Under the pieces are notes generated by a model. The model was not told the DNA's origin. It did no database searches and worked only from the letters and a program-made list of their open reading frames with translations. A stretch of 64,000 nucleotides of DNA from Pollenia angustigena (lineage: Eukaryota; Arthropoda; Insecta; Diptera; Polleniidae). The stretch is taken from assembly GCA_930367215.1 (NCBI GenBank), contig OV884059.1, positions 35,083,882 through 35,147,881 on the forward strand, in the 5' to 3' direction. Positions 20,458 to 31,375 of the stretch are shown piece by piece (the first letter of the stretch is position 1; every line of letters starts with the position of its first letter). The translations under genes and the position numbers were made by a program.

Positions 20458-20836
20458 CACTTTATTGTTACCAATTTGGATTCATTCGTTCATTACAAAA
20501 ATGCATAATAGATGACTACAGGTTGTTTGAACGCCATTGTTATTTTCAATTCATTAATAAAAACGTTGTTACTCCTCTTTCAAACACTTTATTTTAGTTA
20601 TGCAGGTAACCAAAATTGCTTACCTGCACATTAAGGCAGCTAAATAAATTTAAGATAGCTGCATTTTTGATTTATCTGCACAAAAAATCGTGCAAAGGAG
20701 ATTTTACAGCTAAGTCAAAATTATTTATAATAAAGGGTGGTAAAACCATAATCTACGTTGTTAATTGTAAGTCACACCTTAACGTCAAGTTTTTTGCGCA
20801 ACTTAAATTGACCTTTCTTTGTATTTAACAACTTCT

Positions 20837-21200
20837 ATCATTGAGAGGTACACAATTGAGCAGCGCGTTAAGATTGTTAAAGCCTTTTACGAAAATGGGC
20901 GTTCAATCAAAATGAATCGTGCACATCGTGATTTTTTTGGTCAGCATAATCGACCAAATGTTTCCACAATCGGGAGAATTGTGCACAAATTTCGGCAAAC
21001 TGGGTCTGTAGAAAATGGGAAAACATATGTGCATGCTCGCCCAGTTAGTTCTGCGGCTCGCGGCGTTATTGGGTCGTATTTCTTCGAAATTGAGGTCGGC
21101 CAAGCAATTACCGTGAATGATAACGGACTTCCCATATCCAGAAATTGAGGAGATGGACCTAGACGGTATGTGGTTTATAGGTGTTTACTGGTCAAACGGT
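20837..21200 (+). pseudogene. rosa-type (DD41D) mariner transposase fragment
   Basis: Reads YTIEQRVKIVKAFYENGRSI, then NRPNVSTIGRIVHKFRQTGS, which is the N-terminal helix-turn-helix pair of rosa-type mariners. It then jumps directly to GSYFFEIEVGQAITVN, and in another frame to PEIEEMDLDGMWF, before ending. The central region with the first catalytic Asp is deleted. The inverted copy in 49996-51094 has the same fragment. Confidence 0.75.
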
Positions 21201-22479
21201 TTCTTGATACCGATACAGCTGCTCCAGCTTTGGAAAAAAATCAAAAATTTAAGATTAATTTCAATACCAAAGTAAAACGATTACTTTTGACCGATACCGA
21301 GTATATTTTTACCGATACTACTTGGTACTCGGTTGCTAAGTATCGATTACAAAAATAGTTGGTACTTATATAAAAGTATCGAATATGTACTTGTATTTAC
21401 TCGTATCGTTTCATCTCTACGTAGAAGAAGACAAATTCGTGATGATTTCAACCCTCTTTAACTTCCCAGTGCCAAGTAAGAACTTCTAAAAAGTAACGAA
21501 ACTTTCATGTGCCTGATGAGTTCTTCTTCTGGTTGGGGTAGCTATTGGTCAATCGGCTGGTTGAATTATTGGTTCAACTGACTCAGTAAAACTGTCACTT
21601 GATGGTGGAATATTTTCAACACCAAATTCTTGGCCGGACTTGCAATACAAGAGCTGCGAAACACTATCCTCAAGGCTACTTAATGGAACTTCTTGTGATA
21701 GCCCTCCCCCTGTCGATTGAGTGTTTCTCTTATTTTTGGCAAGTATTTTCTTTATACTTGCCTTGTAGTGTATCCAAACCTATGCCAAGAATACTATAAT
21801 TAGATTAAGAAGATTATAAGTGTTTAAAAAAAGTGTTTGGTGTTTTCCGCGAACAATTTCTAAGTTTCTTTAAAAAAGCTGGACGAGTCGCTAAAATTGA
21901 GCTTTCGTCTTTATTTTCAAACTAATTAAATTTAAAAAAAATCCGAAAAAGTAATTACAAAAATTTATACATAACCGAATTTAAAAAAAATAAACTTTAA
22001 CTGCCAATAACACAACTACTTTTTAGCAGTTGTGTGTATTTAACATTTTTGCCGACCAAACTTTTACAAAGTTGAAAACGGCAATACCACGAAACAAACA
22101 GATTCACAACTGAATAGCCAACTGCCAGTTGAGTTGAGAATGGCAATGTGAATTTATCAAAGACAACCAAACTGTTACAAAAGTGGAGAACCGCAATAGG
22201 GGCAATATACTCTTTCAATTAAATTTGTATACTTTTTGTTATGAAATTCTATTAATTAGAGAAATATTTGTCATAAAATTGATTTATCACAGAAATCTTA
22301 TTAAGAATCAACGTTTAAAATTCTTGCGTTTTGCGTTTTCGATTTTCAGAACACCCCTGTTAGGCTTTATTAAAAATTATCACTGCTTTAATTTTAAATG
22401 AAAAATATTCCAAAAAACGTTAAAAAAAACATAATTAAATCAAAATATTTATAATCGTTACTTAGTACCCTAACATAGA

Positions 22480-23200
22480 TATAACTGGAGGGGGTACTTT
22501 TTTTGCCCCAGAGGGCTCCGAAAGTCCCGCCCACTCTAAATGTTTTTTTCTTGAAAAATTACCTTTAATTCAAGTACCTACACATAACACTAAGTGGGCG
22601 GGCCGTTTTTTGGATTCAGGGGGCCCACGGGCCTTAGCCCCTTAAATTTTAATTTTGTTTTCCAATTTTTTTTTCGTGTGCCCTGTAAACTACACTTTTG
22701 CCAAAAAATGCTTATATTTTGTCCAAGTGAAATCCCAAGGTACACATATGTGTATGTCCTGTTTCTAAGGACATGGGCTTTGTATGTACTTTAAAGTTAT
22801 CTTAGGGCGAATTATCATAAACTGAAAATTTCATTGAAATCCGCCAACTTTGAAATTGCTTGGGTCGGAAAGGGCTAGAAAAAACTATGGAAATATTAGT
22901 GCAAACAAGATGCAGGAAATGTTGAGAATGCAATCGATGTTATTGAAATCTGTATCTAAAAAGCCACGAACAGTTCAAAAATTTGTATTTGGAACGCAAA
23001 CCACATCCGCCAATAAAAAAAAAAAAAACATTATCGTCTCGCACTGGCAGGACAAAAAATAACGTATAAGAATAATATTTGATTAATTATTGTTATATCA
23101 TATTTTATATATGAAGATTCAATAAATAAATAATGAAAGAAAAAAACTTTTATTAAGTAGTTATGTCGCCAGGGTATTACACGAAAAAAGAACTTTGTTT
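22480..23200. other. Unassigned region with a short Lys-rich open frame
   Basis: A slightly GC-richer patch (GGGGGCCCACGGGCC near 22620) is followed at 22850-23062 by a plus-strand open frame of 70 codons including NISANKMQEMLRMQSMLLKS. No family is recognised. It may be a transposon or ORF fragment rather than a gene; the first ATG has no support. Confidence 0.3.
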
Positions 23201-23201
23201 A

Positions 23202-24114
23202 TATCGGGTGATTTTTTAAGAGCTATAGGAAAGTTTAAAAAAAAAAACACATAAAATTCAGAAAAATTCATTAAATCTTTATTTGAATCGATAGTACGGT
23301 CCATGTAATTTAATGTTTGAAGATTATTTCATGCAAATGTTGACCGTGACTGCACCTCAAATGGTCCATCCGCTTAGTCCAATTTTGGCATACTCTTTCC
23401 AACATTTCGGCCGGTATCTCATGAAAAATTTTGTCAATGTTGTCTTCCAATGCGTCAATTGAAGCGGGCATGTGTGTATATCCATAAGCTTTAACATAGC
23501 CCGACAAAAAATAGTCTAAACGTTAAATCGCACGATCTAGGAGGCCAAATGAAATAAAATGTTCACCGAACTCGCCTCTCAATAAGTCCATTGTTAAGCG
23601 TGCTGTGTGGCATGTGGCACCGTTTTGTTGAAACCACATGTCATGCAAGTCAAGCTCTTGCATTTTGGGCAAAAAAAAGTTGGATATCATCTCACGTTGT
23701 TGAGTAACAGAGGCCCAATTGCTGCGAACGGCGCCGAATCGATAATTGATGGTCATCATTAACACTGACCGATACAGCTGCGATATTTTCTTCACTTCGC
23801 ACTCTACGTAAGCGTGTTGGTGGTTTAATGTCCAACAATGTAAATTTGGTGCGAAATTTAGTCACAATAGCCCGAATAGTGGGTCGATTAAACTGACCAC
23901 AAAATTGAAGAAGCGCGCGATGAAATTTCTTAACAGAGCACGCATTTTGATAATAAAATTCAATAATTTGCAAGCGTTGTTCGTTTGTAAGACGATTCAT
24001 GGTAAAATTATAGACCAAACTGAAGATGTTTGACAGTGAAACAAAACACGAAACGTGCGTCAGCTGTTTAAACCAGTGTTGCCAAAAAGAAAATAGCTTA
24101 AAAATCACCCGATA
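23202..24114 (-). mobile_element. rosa-type mariner, internally deleted, both ends present
   Basis: Ends TATCGGGTGATTTTTTAAG and the inverse of TATCGGGTGATTTTTAAGC, with TA on the left (CA on the right). The minus strand encodes MNRLTNEQRLQIIEFYYQNA and FNRPTIRAIVTKFRTKFTLL, then, after a deletion and frame change, QREMISNFFLPKMQELDLHD, MWFQQNGATCHTARLTMDLL and AEMLERVCQNWTKRMDHLRC. The first catalytic Asp region is missing, the second is Asn (QQNG), and the PLDFFLWG block is altered. About 0.9 kb against about 1.3 kb for intact members. Confidence 0.83.
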
Positions 24115-24159
24115 CATTAGGGTGGTCCGTAGCTATATGACATTTTTTTTGTCAACTTT

Positions 24160-24540
24160 TTATACCATCCACAACTAGTGGTGATTAATTCTAAGTCGAT
24201 TCAAGTACATCCGTCTGTCTGTCCGTCTGTTGAAAACACACACACTTTCGAACAACTCAAAAGAAAAAAATTAACCTTGTCATCTTAAGAATCTTAGCAA
24301 AATCGGTTCAGTAGGATAAGAGTTATGAATCCAAATGTGGAACCACCACCCTAAAAAATTTTAATTTTGTTACAAAAACTAACATTAATGGTGGCATAAT
24401 GCACGGATTTATATAAGATATTGAACATATTCGTTTAATATGATCAGAAATCAAACTACTTAATTTTGTGAAGATCGGTCCATCCATAGGCCCCATATAA
24501 AGCCTACTCTCGAAAAACCGTTTAGTACACATAGGATCGT
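24160..24540. repeat. Interspersed retroelement-like fragment, family R2
   Basis: TATACCATCCACAACTAGTG ... CCGTCTGTCTGTCCGTCTGT followed by GGCCCCATATAAAGCC. The same style of words (TCTGTCCG, TGTTGAAA, GACAAACTTATATA) occurs at 26460-26680 and 31140-31310. Class unknown. Confidence 0.45.
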
Positions 24541-24559
24541 AATAAATATTGCCATTAAA

Positions 24560-24776
24560 CTTTAATTGTGTCCATTCAAAGGGGATCTCTCCTCAAAAGA
24601 ACTCGATTCTTTTTTTATGAAACGATTCCCAAACCAGACGGCAGAGTTCGTCCAAAGGAGTCATCCGCCTAAGGAAGGTATCCGTTAAGGAAGATAACAT
24701 TGCACAGTGCAATCTTTCCTGACCGAAAACCGAAGGCACCGTCCAAAGGAGGTGTTCGCTTAAGGACGATTACACT
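24560..24776. repeat. pogo-like MITE, degenerate
   Basis: The right end CGCTTAAGGACGATTACACTG resembles the right end of 32474-32626, with GTCCAAAGGAG words inside. The left end is poorly preserved, so boundaries are approximate. Confidence 0.4.
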
Positions 24777-25284
24777 GGTCTAAAACAATTTCATACAAAT
24801 AACAAACGAATTTACGAACTTCTATAGAAACCCTTTACACAATTTGAGTGTAATTATAAAAATGTTCATTATAAATACATAAATCCAAACTCAATACAAT
24901 AAAATAAAATCTGATACAAGTGATTTTCTTAATTTTAATCAATCATCAAAACAATGGCTTTTGCTTAAATGGATTTTCTTTGTGCTTCTTAATGAAAGCG
25001 AAAATAGAGACATAAAACAAAAATACTTATTCATGCTTTGTGTTTTAATCGATTTTTCGCAAAAATCTTGAAAAATAATATACAAGTAAAAAAAAGAAGG
25101 AATCAAGTTAATATTTCAACACTTTACAAATACTCACGATACACGCAACAGCTAAAGACATCCTTTGCAGAGAATAAAACCATATCAACAATAATAACAA
25201 AGTCTATACACATACACAAATAAATACATGTTTGATACAGTCATATCTAAAAAAAATCAAACTTGGCAAAATGCAATTAAAGAG

Positions 25285-25498
25285 TCACAGAATACAATTC
25301 CGTTCGGAATCGAAGAAAACAAATTTGTTTATTGATATAAAGTGTATTTTGATGGTTTTTTTGGCCTTTCTGATACAGAAAACTCCAATTCCGTTCATGA
25401 AAATAAAAATGGTTTCATTCCGAAAATTTTTTTATTCATTTTCTGAAGCACCAAGATATGGAATCAATTCCGTTTCCGAACGGAATTGTACTCTGTGA
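25285..25498. repeat. MITE, TCACAGARTACAATTCCG ends
   Basis: TCACAGAATACAATTCCGTT is inverted at the right end as AACGGAATTGTACTCTGTGA. 214 bp, non-coding. ATTCCGTT words also occur inside. Confidence 0.75.
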
Positions 25499-25664
25499 CA
25501 TGGCTGATAATTTACTAATACTTCGGTTCAGTTAAAGATATAACTCTGATGATAAAGGAGCGATATTTACATATCTAATGTATAAGAAATTTACGTTCTT
25601 TTTACATACACATGTGTTTTCATGATTAAATACATTTTTTAAGTTCTGAGGTACAAACAAATCA

Positions 25665-25896
25665 GGGGCCTAATTCTGGCAGTCGTGATCGAGTACTTTC
25701 TCGATTAGAAAGCAATTTTATTTCTGTCGATACTGAACGAATCGAAATTATTTTTTCAGTATTGTGAGACTCAAATGAATGCATTAAAAACCCGAAAAAA
25801 CAATTCCGATTCGTTCAGTATTGACTGAAATAATTAGATATTAAATTGCTTTCGAATCGAGAAAGTACTCGATCACGACTGCCAGAATCAGGCCCC
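25665..25896. repeat. Palindromic MITE, GGGGCCTAATTCTGGC ends
   Basis: Arms of about 54 bp starting GGGGCCTAATTCTGGCAGTC and including GATCGAGTACTTTCTCGATT, inverted at the right. A degraded half copy lies at 43380-43512. Confidence 0.78.
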
Positions 25897-26057
25897 AGTG
25901 TTGCAAATTTAAATTTTTTTAACCTCCGCGCTATTGAAAATTTCAAGTTTTCTCTACACTTAAAAAAATGGTTTTTACGTACACTCATTTTACGAAATCA
26001 GCATCAAAGTTTTTGTATTTTCGTAAATTAAGTTAAATAGTTTGTCCTTACCAACAA

Positions 26058-26108
26058 TCAGACCCGGGGCTACTGATTCCCGTGGTACCAAATAGGATTT
26101 CATGTCGA
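26058..26108. repeat. Short repeat fragment shared with 45708-45770
   Basis: CCGGGGCTACTGATTCCCGT ... ACCAAATAGGATTTCATGTC parallels CCGGGGGTACTGACTTCCGA ... ACCAGATAGGATTTCTGGTC near 45730. Origin unknown. Confidence 0.5.
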
Positions 26109-26459
26109 TAAGAAAACTTTACAAAAACTGCTAATGCAAATACAGCTTGAAGCAAAAAATGTTACATTTTAGTTTTAGGAAATATTCAACAAAGTTCCCA
26201 TAAAAATGTGCGTGTCAAGCAAATCCGGAAAAGCCAATTGTTGTTGCTTTGTATTCCTCTTTAAACAAATTTATTTACATTCACTTCAACAACTTTATTT
26301 GCCTACCCAACAGCAATTTAATTTAAGATTAATGTAATACAAACCCCTCTGGGGTGGCATTCACACAATATTTGATTGGAAAAGAAAACATAAATATTGT
26401 GTTTATATACAAAAAAAATACCAGTATCAAGCTCGATTAAATAGCATTTTAGTGTTTAT

Positions 26460-26680
26460 TTAAGCCTTCGCTACAGGTGAAAAGGGTTTATATAAGTTTG
26501 TCATTCCGTTTGTAATTTCATAATATTTGTCTTAGACCCTATAAATATATTCTGGGTCTTTATGAGTAGCAAAGTAGATTTCACGGTGTTCGCCAGACTA
26601 TCTGTCCGTTTGTCTGTTGAAATGGGTTTTCAAAGGACCCAAGCGAATATTATATTTTTCTGTCGCATATAGGTTTGCCA
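26460..26680. repeat. Interspersed repeat fragment, family R2
   Basis: TATAAGTTTGTCATTCCGTT, ATATATTCTGGGTCTTTATG and TCTGTCCGTTTGTCTGTTGA mark the same relic family as 31140-31310, there in the opposite orientation. Confidence 0.5.
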
Positions 26681-26689
26681 TACGGTCTT

Positions 26690-28700
26690 GATTTTTCTTG
26701 AATTACAAGAATTTTCAGTGCACGTCAAGAATCAAGAAAATATGTTTTGTCAAGATTTTTTAAAGCCCAACCAAAAACACATTATTTTTTAAATTGGTTA
26801 ACAGTTTTCATTTAACAAAGCTGTTTAAAAAGAATAAATATTTCATCGCATTGTTTAAGTTTAAAATTTGTTTAAAAATCACAAATTAAAAATTGTAGTA
26901 AACTGGAAACCTAAAAAACGATTGGCACCTTTAACCTTTTCTGATTCAAACACAATGTAATTAAAAACGTTAAACAGCTGATTCAAAACAAAAGCATACA
27001 CAAACTTTACCAGCTCTATCCACGAGAGTAAAAATTACACCAAATTCGGGTAGTTACCCAAAAAGTGGCAACACTGCATTTTTGGATGGTATTTCATCAT
27101 TTTTTTTTTTTTTTTTGCATACAGAAATTTTCCAGACTTATACTTGGGAATATTTCTTAATAAAAAACTGAAATTTATTTATTATGACCCTCCTTTCGGA
27201 AGGTCTTAGCAAAAATTATATTTAGACTTATTAGAGTGCTCCTCTTCACGGAAATCTTTAGTAAAAGGCGAAATATTTATTTGACAACTGAAAAGAAGCC
27301 AGCGTATATAAAACGTTATGCTTTTAACACATTCGAGACAGCATTTTCAATCGTCTAGGAGTCTAATGGGAATCTTACAAGAGTGTTTTTAATCGTCGAC
27401 GAGCTCATTTTTGAATTGTTGACGATTCCTCGCACGGGAGAAACTGTTACACGTGGTGATTCGTATTAGAGGTTCTTCTATAACGCAGCGAATGACGTTT
27501 ATAACAATCGTAAAGGGAATCGTTTGTAATGTATATAGAGATTATCTAACGAGTCTTTCAAAAAGTATGCCAAGAGTTGTATGAGACTCATGTAGGGATT
27601 ATTTGACAACTCGTAAAATGCTCAGCCGTATAACTGAGCTACCTAAAAAGGGGCATCAAGCGTATTTTTAATGTTAAAACTTCTAATTTTCATACAATTT
27701 ATATAAAACAAACCTTAAGGTTGCGAAATCAACACTATCCTGTAGGAAAATCCTTTTTTACAGATCCTTAGGTCGGTTTGTTTTATTGAAATTGTATTGA
27801 CAATAGAATTTTCATATTTCAAAAACGCTCTTATTAAGTAATTGTTATATGACTCTTACAGAGAGTCGCAAAAGGTTCATTCCAAGATTAAAAGACGAGC
27901 GTGTCAAACAATTTTTAAAAAAGTAATAAATACACAAAAAGTTAGATGTTTTTGTTACTCGTCAGATAATCATCAAACGATTCTTTTGGGAGTTGTATAT
28001 TAAACATAATCGTCAAACAAACAGCCTATGCTAGCTGGGTATCGACTTCAATATGTCAAATATAGAATACATGTGTGTATTTGGCAATGATTATTTTCAC
28101 GACGACACGGCTACATGGCTGCAGGTTGTTGTCTGTGCTTATTTTGTCATTGTAGTCAAATTAAACTAATTTCTATTTTTGTCCACTACAAAACAAAGTG
28201 TTGCTAATAACAAAAAATATTTAAAGAATGAGTACTTAAAAAATTTAATTTTTTTTTTGTTTAAAAGAAAAGAATCGGCTTGAAACAAGAATATTAACTC
28301 GGCGTAACACCAAATTGATATTTTTATAATTTTTTAGTATTCTTGAAAGAAGTTCTATAGGAACATGTTTTTCGCTCCAACGCTCCTAGTTAAGGAGTTA
28401 TAGGTCGTAAAAGTTGCAAAATACTTTACCCATATCTATTTAGGTAAAAAATGAATCTATAAAATTTGGGAATCATTGGAAAATGCTTCAAAATGTTTTA
28501 CATGGCGTTTAAAGCATATCGATTTACCAATTAAGAGGTAATATTATATATTCATACTCCGTGGCTGACATTTTTGTTTACAAAATTGGCTTTATCTTTA
28601 AATTATGTCGATATTTATTTATTACATAATTAAATATGTTACAAGTACAAAAATTATTACCACATATAAATACAATTTACTCAAATTTTCCAAATAAAAA
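26690..28700. other. Unassigned AT-rich region
   Basis: Weak inverted words only: TTTGCCATACGGTCTTG near 26687 against the inverse near 30490, and TACCCAACAGC at 26304 against GCTGGGTA near 28034. These two possible elements would overlap improperly, so neither is annotated. No coding seen. Confidence 0.35.
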
Positions 28701-28730
28701 TTTTTTAAGCTTAATTAATATAAAATTCTA

Positions 28731-28849
28731 TATGAGGGGCTTAAAGCGGAAGGGGTTCAAGTGACTTATGTTAAGTAAGGAGACAAAAGCGGCTGTTTCG
28801 CTTGTGCTCCAAGCGAAGCACTTACACCTTGTGCTTTAAGCCCCTCATA
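28731..28849. repeat. 119 bp hairpin MITE with TA target
   Basis: TATGAGGGGCTTAAAGC at 28731 is exactly inverted at 28833-28849, with TA outside each end. The loop has AGCGAAGC words. No coding. Confidence 0.75.
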
Positions 28850-29213
28850 TAATGGAGTTCCTAAAAATAGGGTTTATAAAACCTTGAAGTATTCCAGTCT
28901 TTTGAATTGTATTTAAAGAAAAATTTTTATGAAAATTATTGCTGCAGTTAATTTTCTGAAGAAATTACTTTTGACATAAATGAAATCGTTTTATTTTTCT
29001 TTTGTGTTGCTTTTTCTTGTCATTTATAAGTGGTTTAATATTTTAAATAAAATTTGACATCGTTATTGTTGATAACATTTTTATTATTTTTTTATGTTTT
29101 CTTATTTAACTTTTGAAATTCAAACATTGCACAGCTGTTGTGCTGTAAAAAAGTATTAGCATCACAACTGAAACTGGTAACTACGCATCAGCAACAACAT
29201 TTTGCATCACTTA

Positions 29214-29628
29214 GGCCCGTTTCACAACTTACCGATAGCTAAAAGTAGACTTTAAATGGCCTTATAAAAAGTGTTCCATTATTAAAACTTTACTTTAACC
29301 TTATGAGAGCGATAAAGTAGATTAAGGCTAATCCTAACTGGTAGGTTAAAGTAAAGTTGTAATAATGGAACACTTTTTATACGGCCGATAATATCTTACC
29401 TTTAGCTATCGGTAAGTTGTGAAAACGGGCCTAAGCTAAAGGTAAGATTTTATCGGCCGTATAAAAAGTGTTCCATTTTTACAACTTTACTTTAACCTAC
29501 CAGGTAGGATTAACCTTAATCTACTTTATCGGTTTCTTTAGGTTAAAGTAAAGTTTTAATCATGGAACACTTTATATAAGGCCATTTAAAGTCTACTTTA
29601 AGCTATCGGTAAGTTGTGAAAACGGGCC
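29214..29628. repeat. Dimeric MITE, GGCCCGTTTTCACAAC ends, TTA target
   Basis: Ends GGCCCGTTTCACAACTTACC and the inverse of GGCCCGTTTTCACAACTTAC, with TTA on both sides. A third copy of the terminal motif sits in the middle, ending near 29432. The first 219 bp is thus a complete palindromic element, and the second part is an inverted copy that has lost its inner terminus. Words such as AAAGTGTTCCATTATTA and CTTTACTTTAACC recur four times. Confidence 0.78.
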
Positions 29629-29631
29629 TTA

Positions 29632-30830
29632 ACAGTTTTAATTAATAGTTTTCATGCATTAACGTACGTACCCAAAGTGTTCTGAAAATTTTACGACCTA
29701 TACCACGCTCGTTGACGGAAAATTTTTTTTATTTTTAATGCAGCTTATACATATGTATTTCTTTATTTAATTTGCCGTTAAAATTATATTGTTTATTACT
29801 TCCAAAAACAACAAAATTATAATATTTAATATGTTTTATAATAAATTCAATTGCTTTTACGTTATAAAATGTATTATAAATAAGTATTTATATATTTATA
29901 GTCTTAAATTAAGTTGGCATAAAAGTCTGCAATTATGCATGTTTTTCATTTTATGAAATTAAAAAAAGTGATAGTGGCACCCTGAAATATAAACACACAG
30001 TAAAGAAAACAGCTGTTTATATTTTTTCAATTGTAGCTGCCGTCTTAAACATAATTCAGTAGCTGACTACACGACTATAATTGCACCATTTGCAGTCGTG
30101 TGTTCGTGAAGCCTGCTGTGTTTAATGCATTAGTTTTCTAAACTAAATACGAAAATTTTTATAAAATCACAATGGGAATTATAAGGAAAAATGAGATGAA
30201 ATTTAAAACAAAAAGAGGTTTAAACATAAATACGGGAAGTTAGCTTTTTAAAAATAATCTAGACAGCAACAAATTTCAAATACATGCATATGTACGTATG
30301 ACTATAAAGGGATGAATAAATAAAGAAGTCTTATTTTTTGAAATCCAAGGTCTGCTCACCTCTACAACAATACAAACTGGTTTTAACAATAGTGTTACAT
30401 ATTTTTAGAAAAGATTATGTTTTAACTGTCAATTCCTTTCAAAATCAAGATTTCCTTTAGGGAATGTCAAGAATTTTACAAAACGTACTTTGGCAAGCCT
30501 GGTTTGTATCAAAAGTTATTTTTTATTCGCACTTTAGTATAAAATATGTCTAAAGAACAAATTGTTATTTTTTTTAATCTTGAAGTCTCATAAACCTCTG
30601 GGCCGATTTTTATAAAATGTTTACAGTATATTACCGTTGGTCTGGAAAGAACAATAGGCTACATAATTTTTCGAAATTTTTAGTGGAGGTGGCACCTCAT
30701 ACATAAAGTTTACACTTATTTTCTTCAGTTTTAAAAGGCCTATGAGCTAAAGCTTTCAACCTTTTTTTTATAAAGAGCTCTTGCAAGTAAAAGTTAAGGT
30801 CTTGCTGTGTGTTATAGAATCAAAGTGAGA
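29632..30830. other. Unassigned AT-rich region
   Basis: No coding or clear terminal repeats. A CAAGCCTGG end near 30490 could pair with 26685, but no target duplication was found. Confidence 0.35.
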
Positions 30831-30879
30831 AATGGAGCTAAATTATGCGGTAGATCTTTATACATATATGTATGCCCGG

Positions 30880-31310
30880 TGGAAATATAATAATAGTTAA
30901 CGTGGTGGGATCGGAATGCTCTTTGGTAAAAAAGCGAAGCGTGAAGTTCTTGTTCCAAAATAAAAAAAATTGGTTATTTTTGTGTTGAAAAAAAAGTAAC
31001 CAAAATCGGAAAAAAGTACACATTGGAAAAAAAGTAACCAACTTTGGTTAAAAGTAACCAAAACGGCAACGCTGTTTGTGGAGCGATCAGGCAAACATTT
31101 TCGTAATATATATTACATAAATATATATCTACCTAGTCCCCATTATATCAGCGGTCTTCGGAAAACCAATTTCAACGGACAGACAGACATCGTTAAATCG
31201 ACTTCGCTGCTCGTAAAGACTCAGAATATTTATACTTTATAGGTCAACATTGCAGAATGACAAACTTATATATACCCTTTTACCTTCGGCTAAGGGTATA
31301 AAAAAGGTTT
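30880..31310. repeat. Short tandem words and R2 repeat fragment
   Basis: AAAAAAGTAACCAA recurs about four times between 30990 and 31060. It is followed by an R2 fragment with ACGGACAGACAGACATCG, AATGACAAACTTATATATAC and CTTCGGCTAAGGGTATAAA. Confidence 0.5.
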
Positions 31311-31375
31311 GTAGACGAAAATATAAAAAACCATAAAAAGTTCTTGGTGGGAGTATTTTTTTTTTTTTGAATAAT

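Larger units (their letters stand above)
19401..20726. mobile_element. TA-flanked element, CAGTAGTTTTGACTTA ends (pogo-like)
   Basis: CAGTAGTTTTGACTTACTGC at the left pairs with TAAGTCAAAATTATT at the right. Copy B of the hAT lacks the whole segment, reading AAATATAAAATAAAGGG across the site, so the insertion is supported in-window. Words like GCACTTTGACTTAACTG repeat inside (about 19910, 20645). No transposase is visible. The pogo/Tigger assignment rests on the CAGT start and TA flanks. Confidence 0.6.
18967..21419. mobile_element. hAT element, TAGGGATGAAACGATAC ends, copy A
   Basis: Ends TAGGGATGAAACGATAC / GTATCGTTTCATCTCTA with a perfect 8 bp duplication CGTAGAAG at 18959-18966 and 21420-21427. 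Subterminal regions are rich in GTATCGATAC. It carries a rosa mariner fragment (20837-21200), as does copy B at 49996-51094, and an extra insertion at 19401-20726. Confidence 0.85.
18899..21545 (+). pseudogene. Possible HARBI1-like N-terminal fragment, split by hAT
   Basis: The frame from 18899 reads DISVDLFYDDKKDNSCIDAL then RR. If the hAT and one copy of its target duplication are set aside, it continues at 21428 as RRQIRDDFNPL-stop-LPSAK. The Arg-rich run followed by NPL.LP resembles the start of PIF/Harbinger DDE proteins as I recall them, which agrees with the 3 bp target of the surrounding element. It is short and contains stops, so this is a tentative assignment. Confidence 0.35.
18644..22203. 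mobile_element. AAT-flanked element, ACCCCTATTGCGG ends
   Basis: CCCCTATTGCGGTTCTCCAC at 18645-18664 is perfectly inverted at 22183-22202. AAT lies just outside both ends (18641-18643, 22204-22206). The terminal motif is shared with the palindromic elements at 31376 and 41205, which are also flanked by AAT. Without the inner hAT it is about 1.1 kb. A possible Harbinger-like coding fragment runs across the hAT insertion site. Confidence 0.78.

Noticed and set aside
25893..27076. hAT element between CAGTGTTGC and GGCAACACTG
   Set aside because: The end motif is short and no 8 bp target duplication could be found; the left end abuts a MITE.
26685..30502. Element bounded by TAGGTTTGCCA and TGGCAAGCCTG
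   Set aside because: The ends look related, but flanks share no duplication and the span conflicts with another weak candidate pair at 26306-28039.
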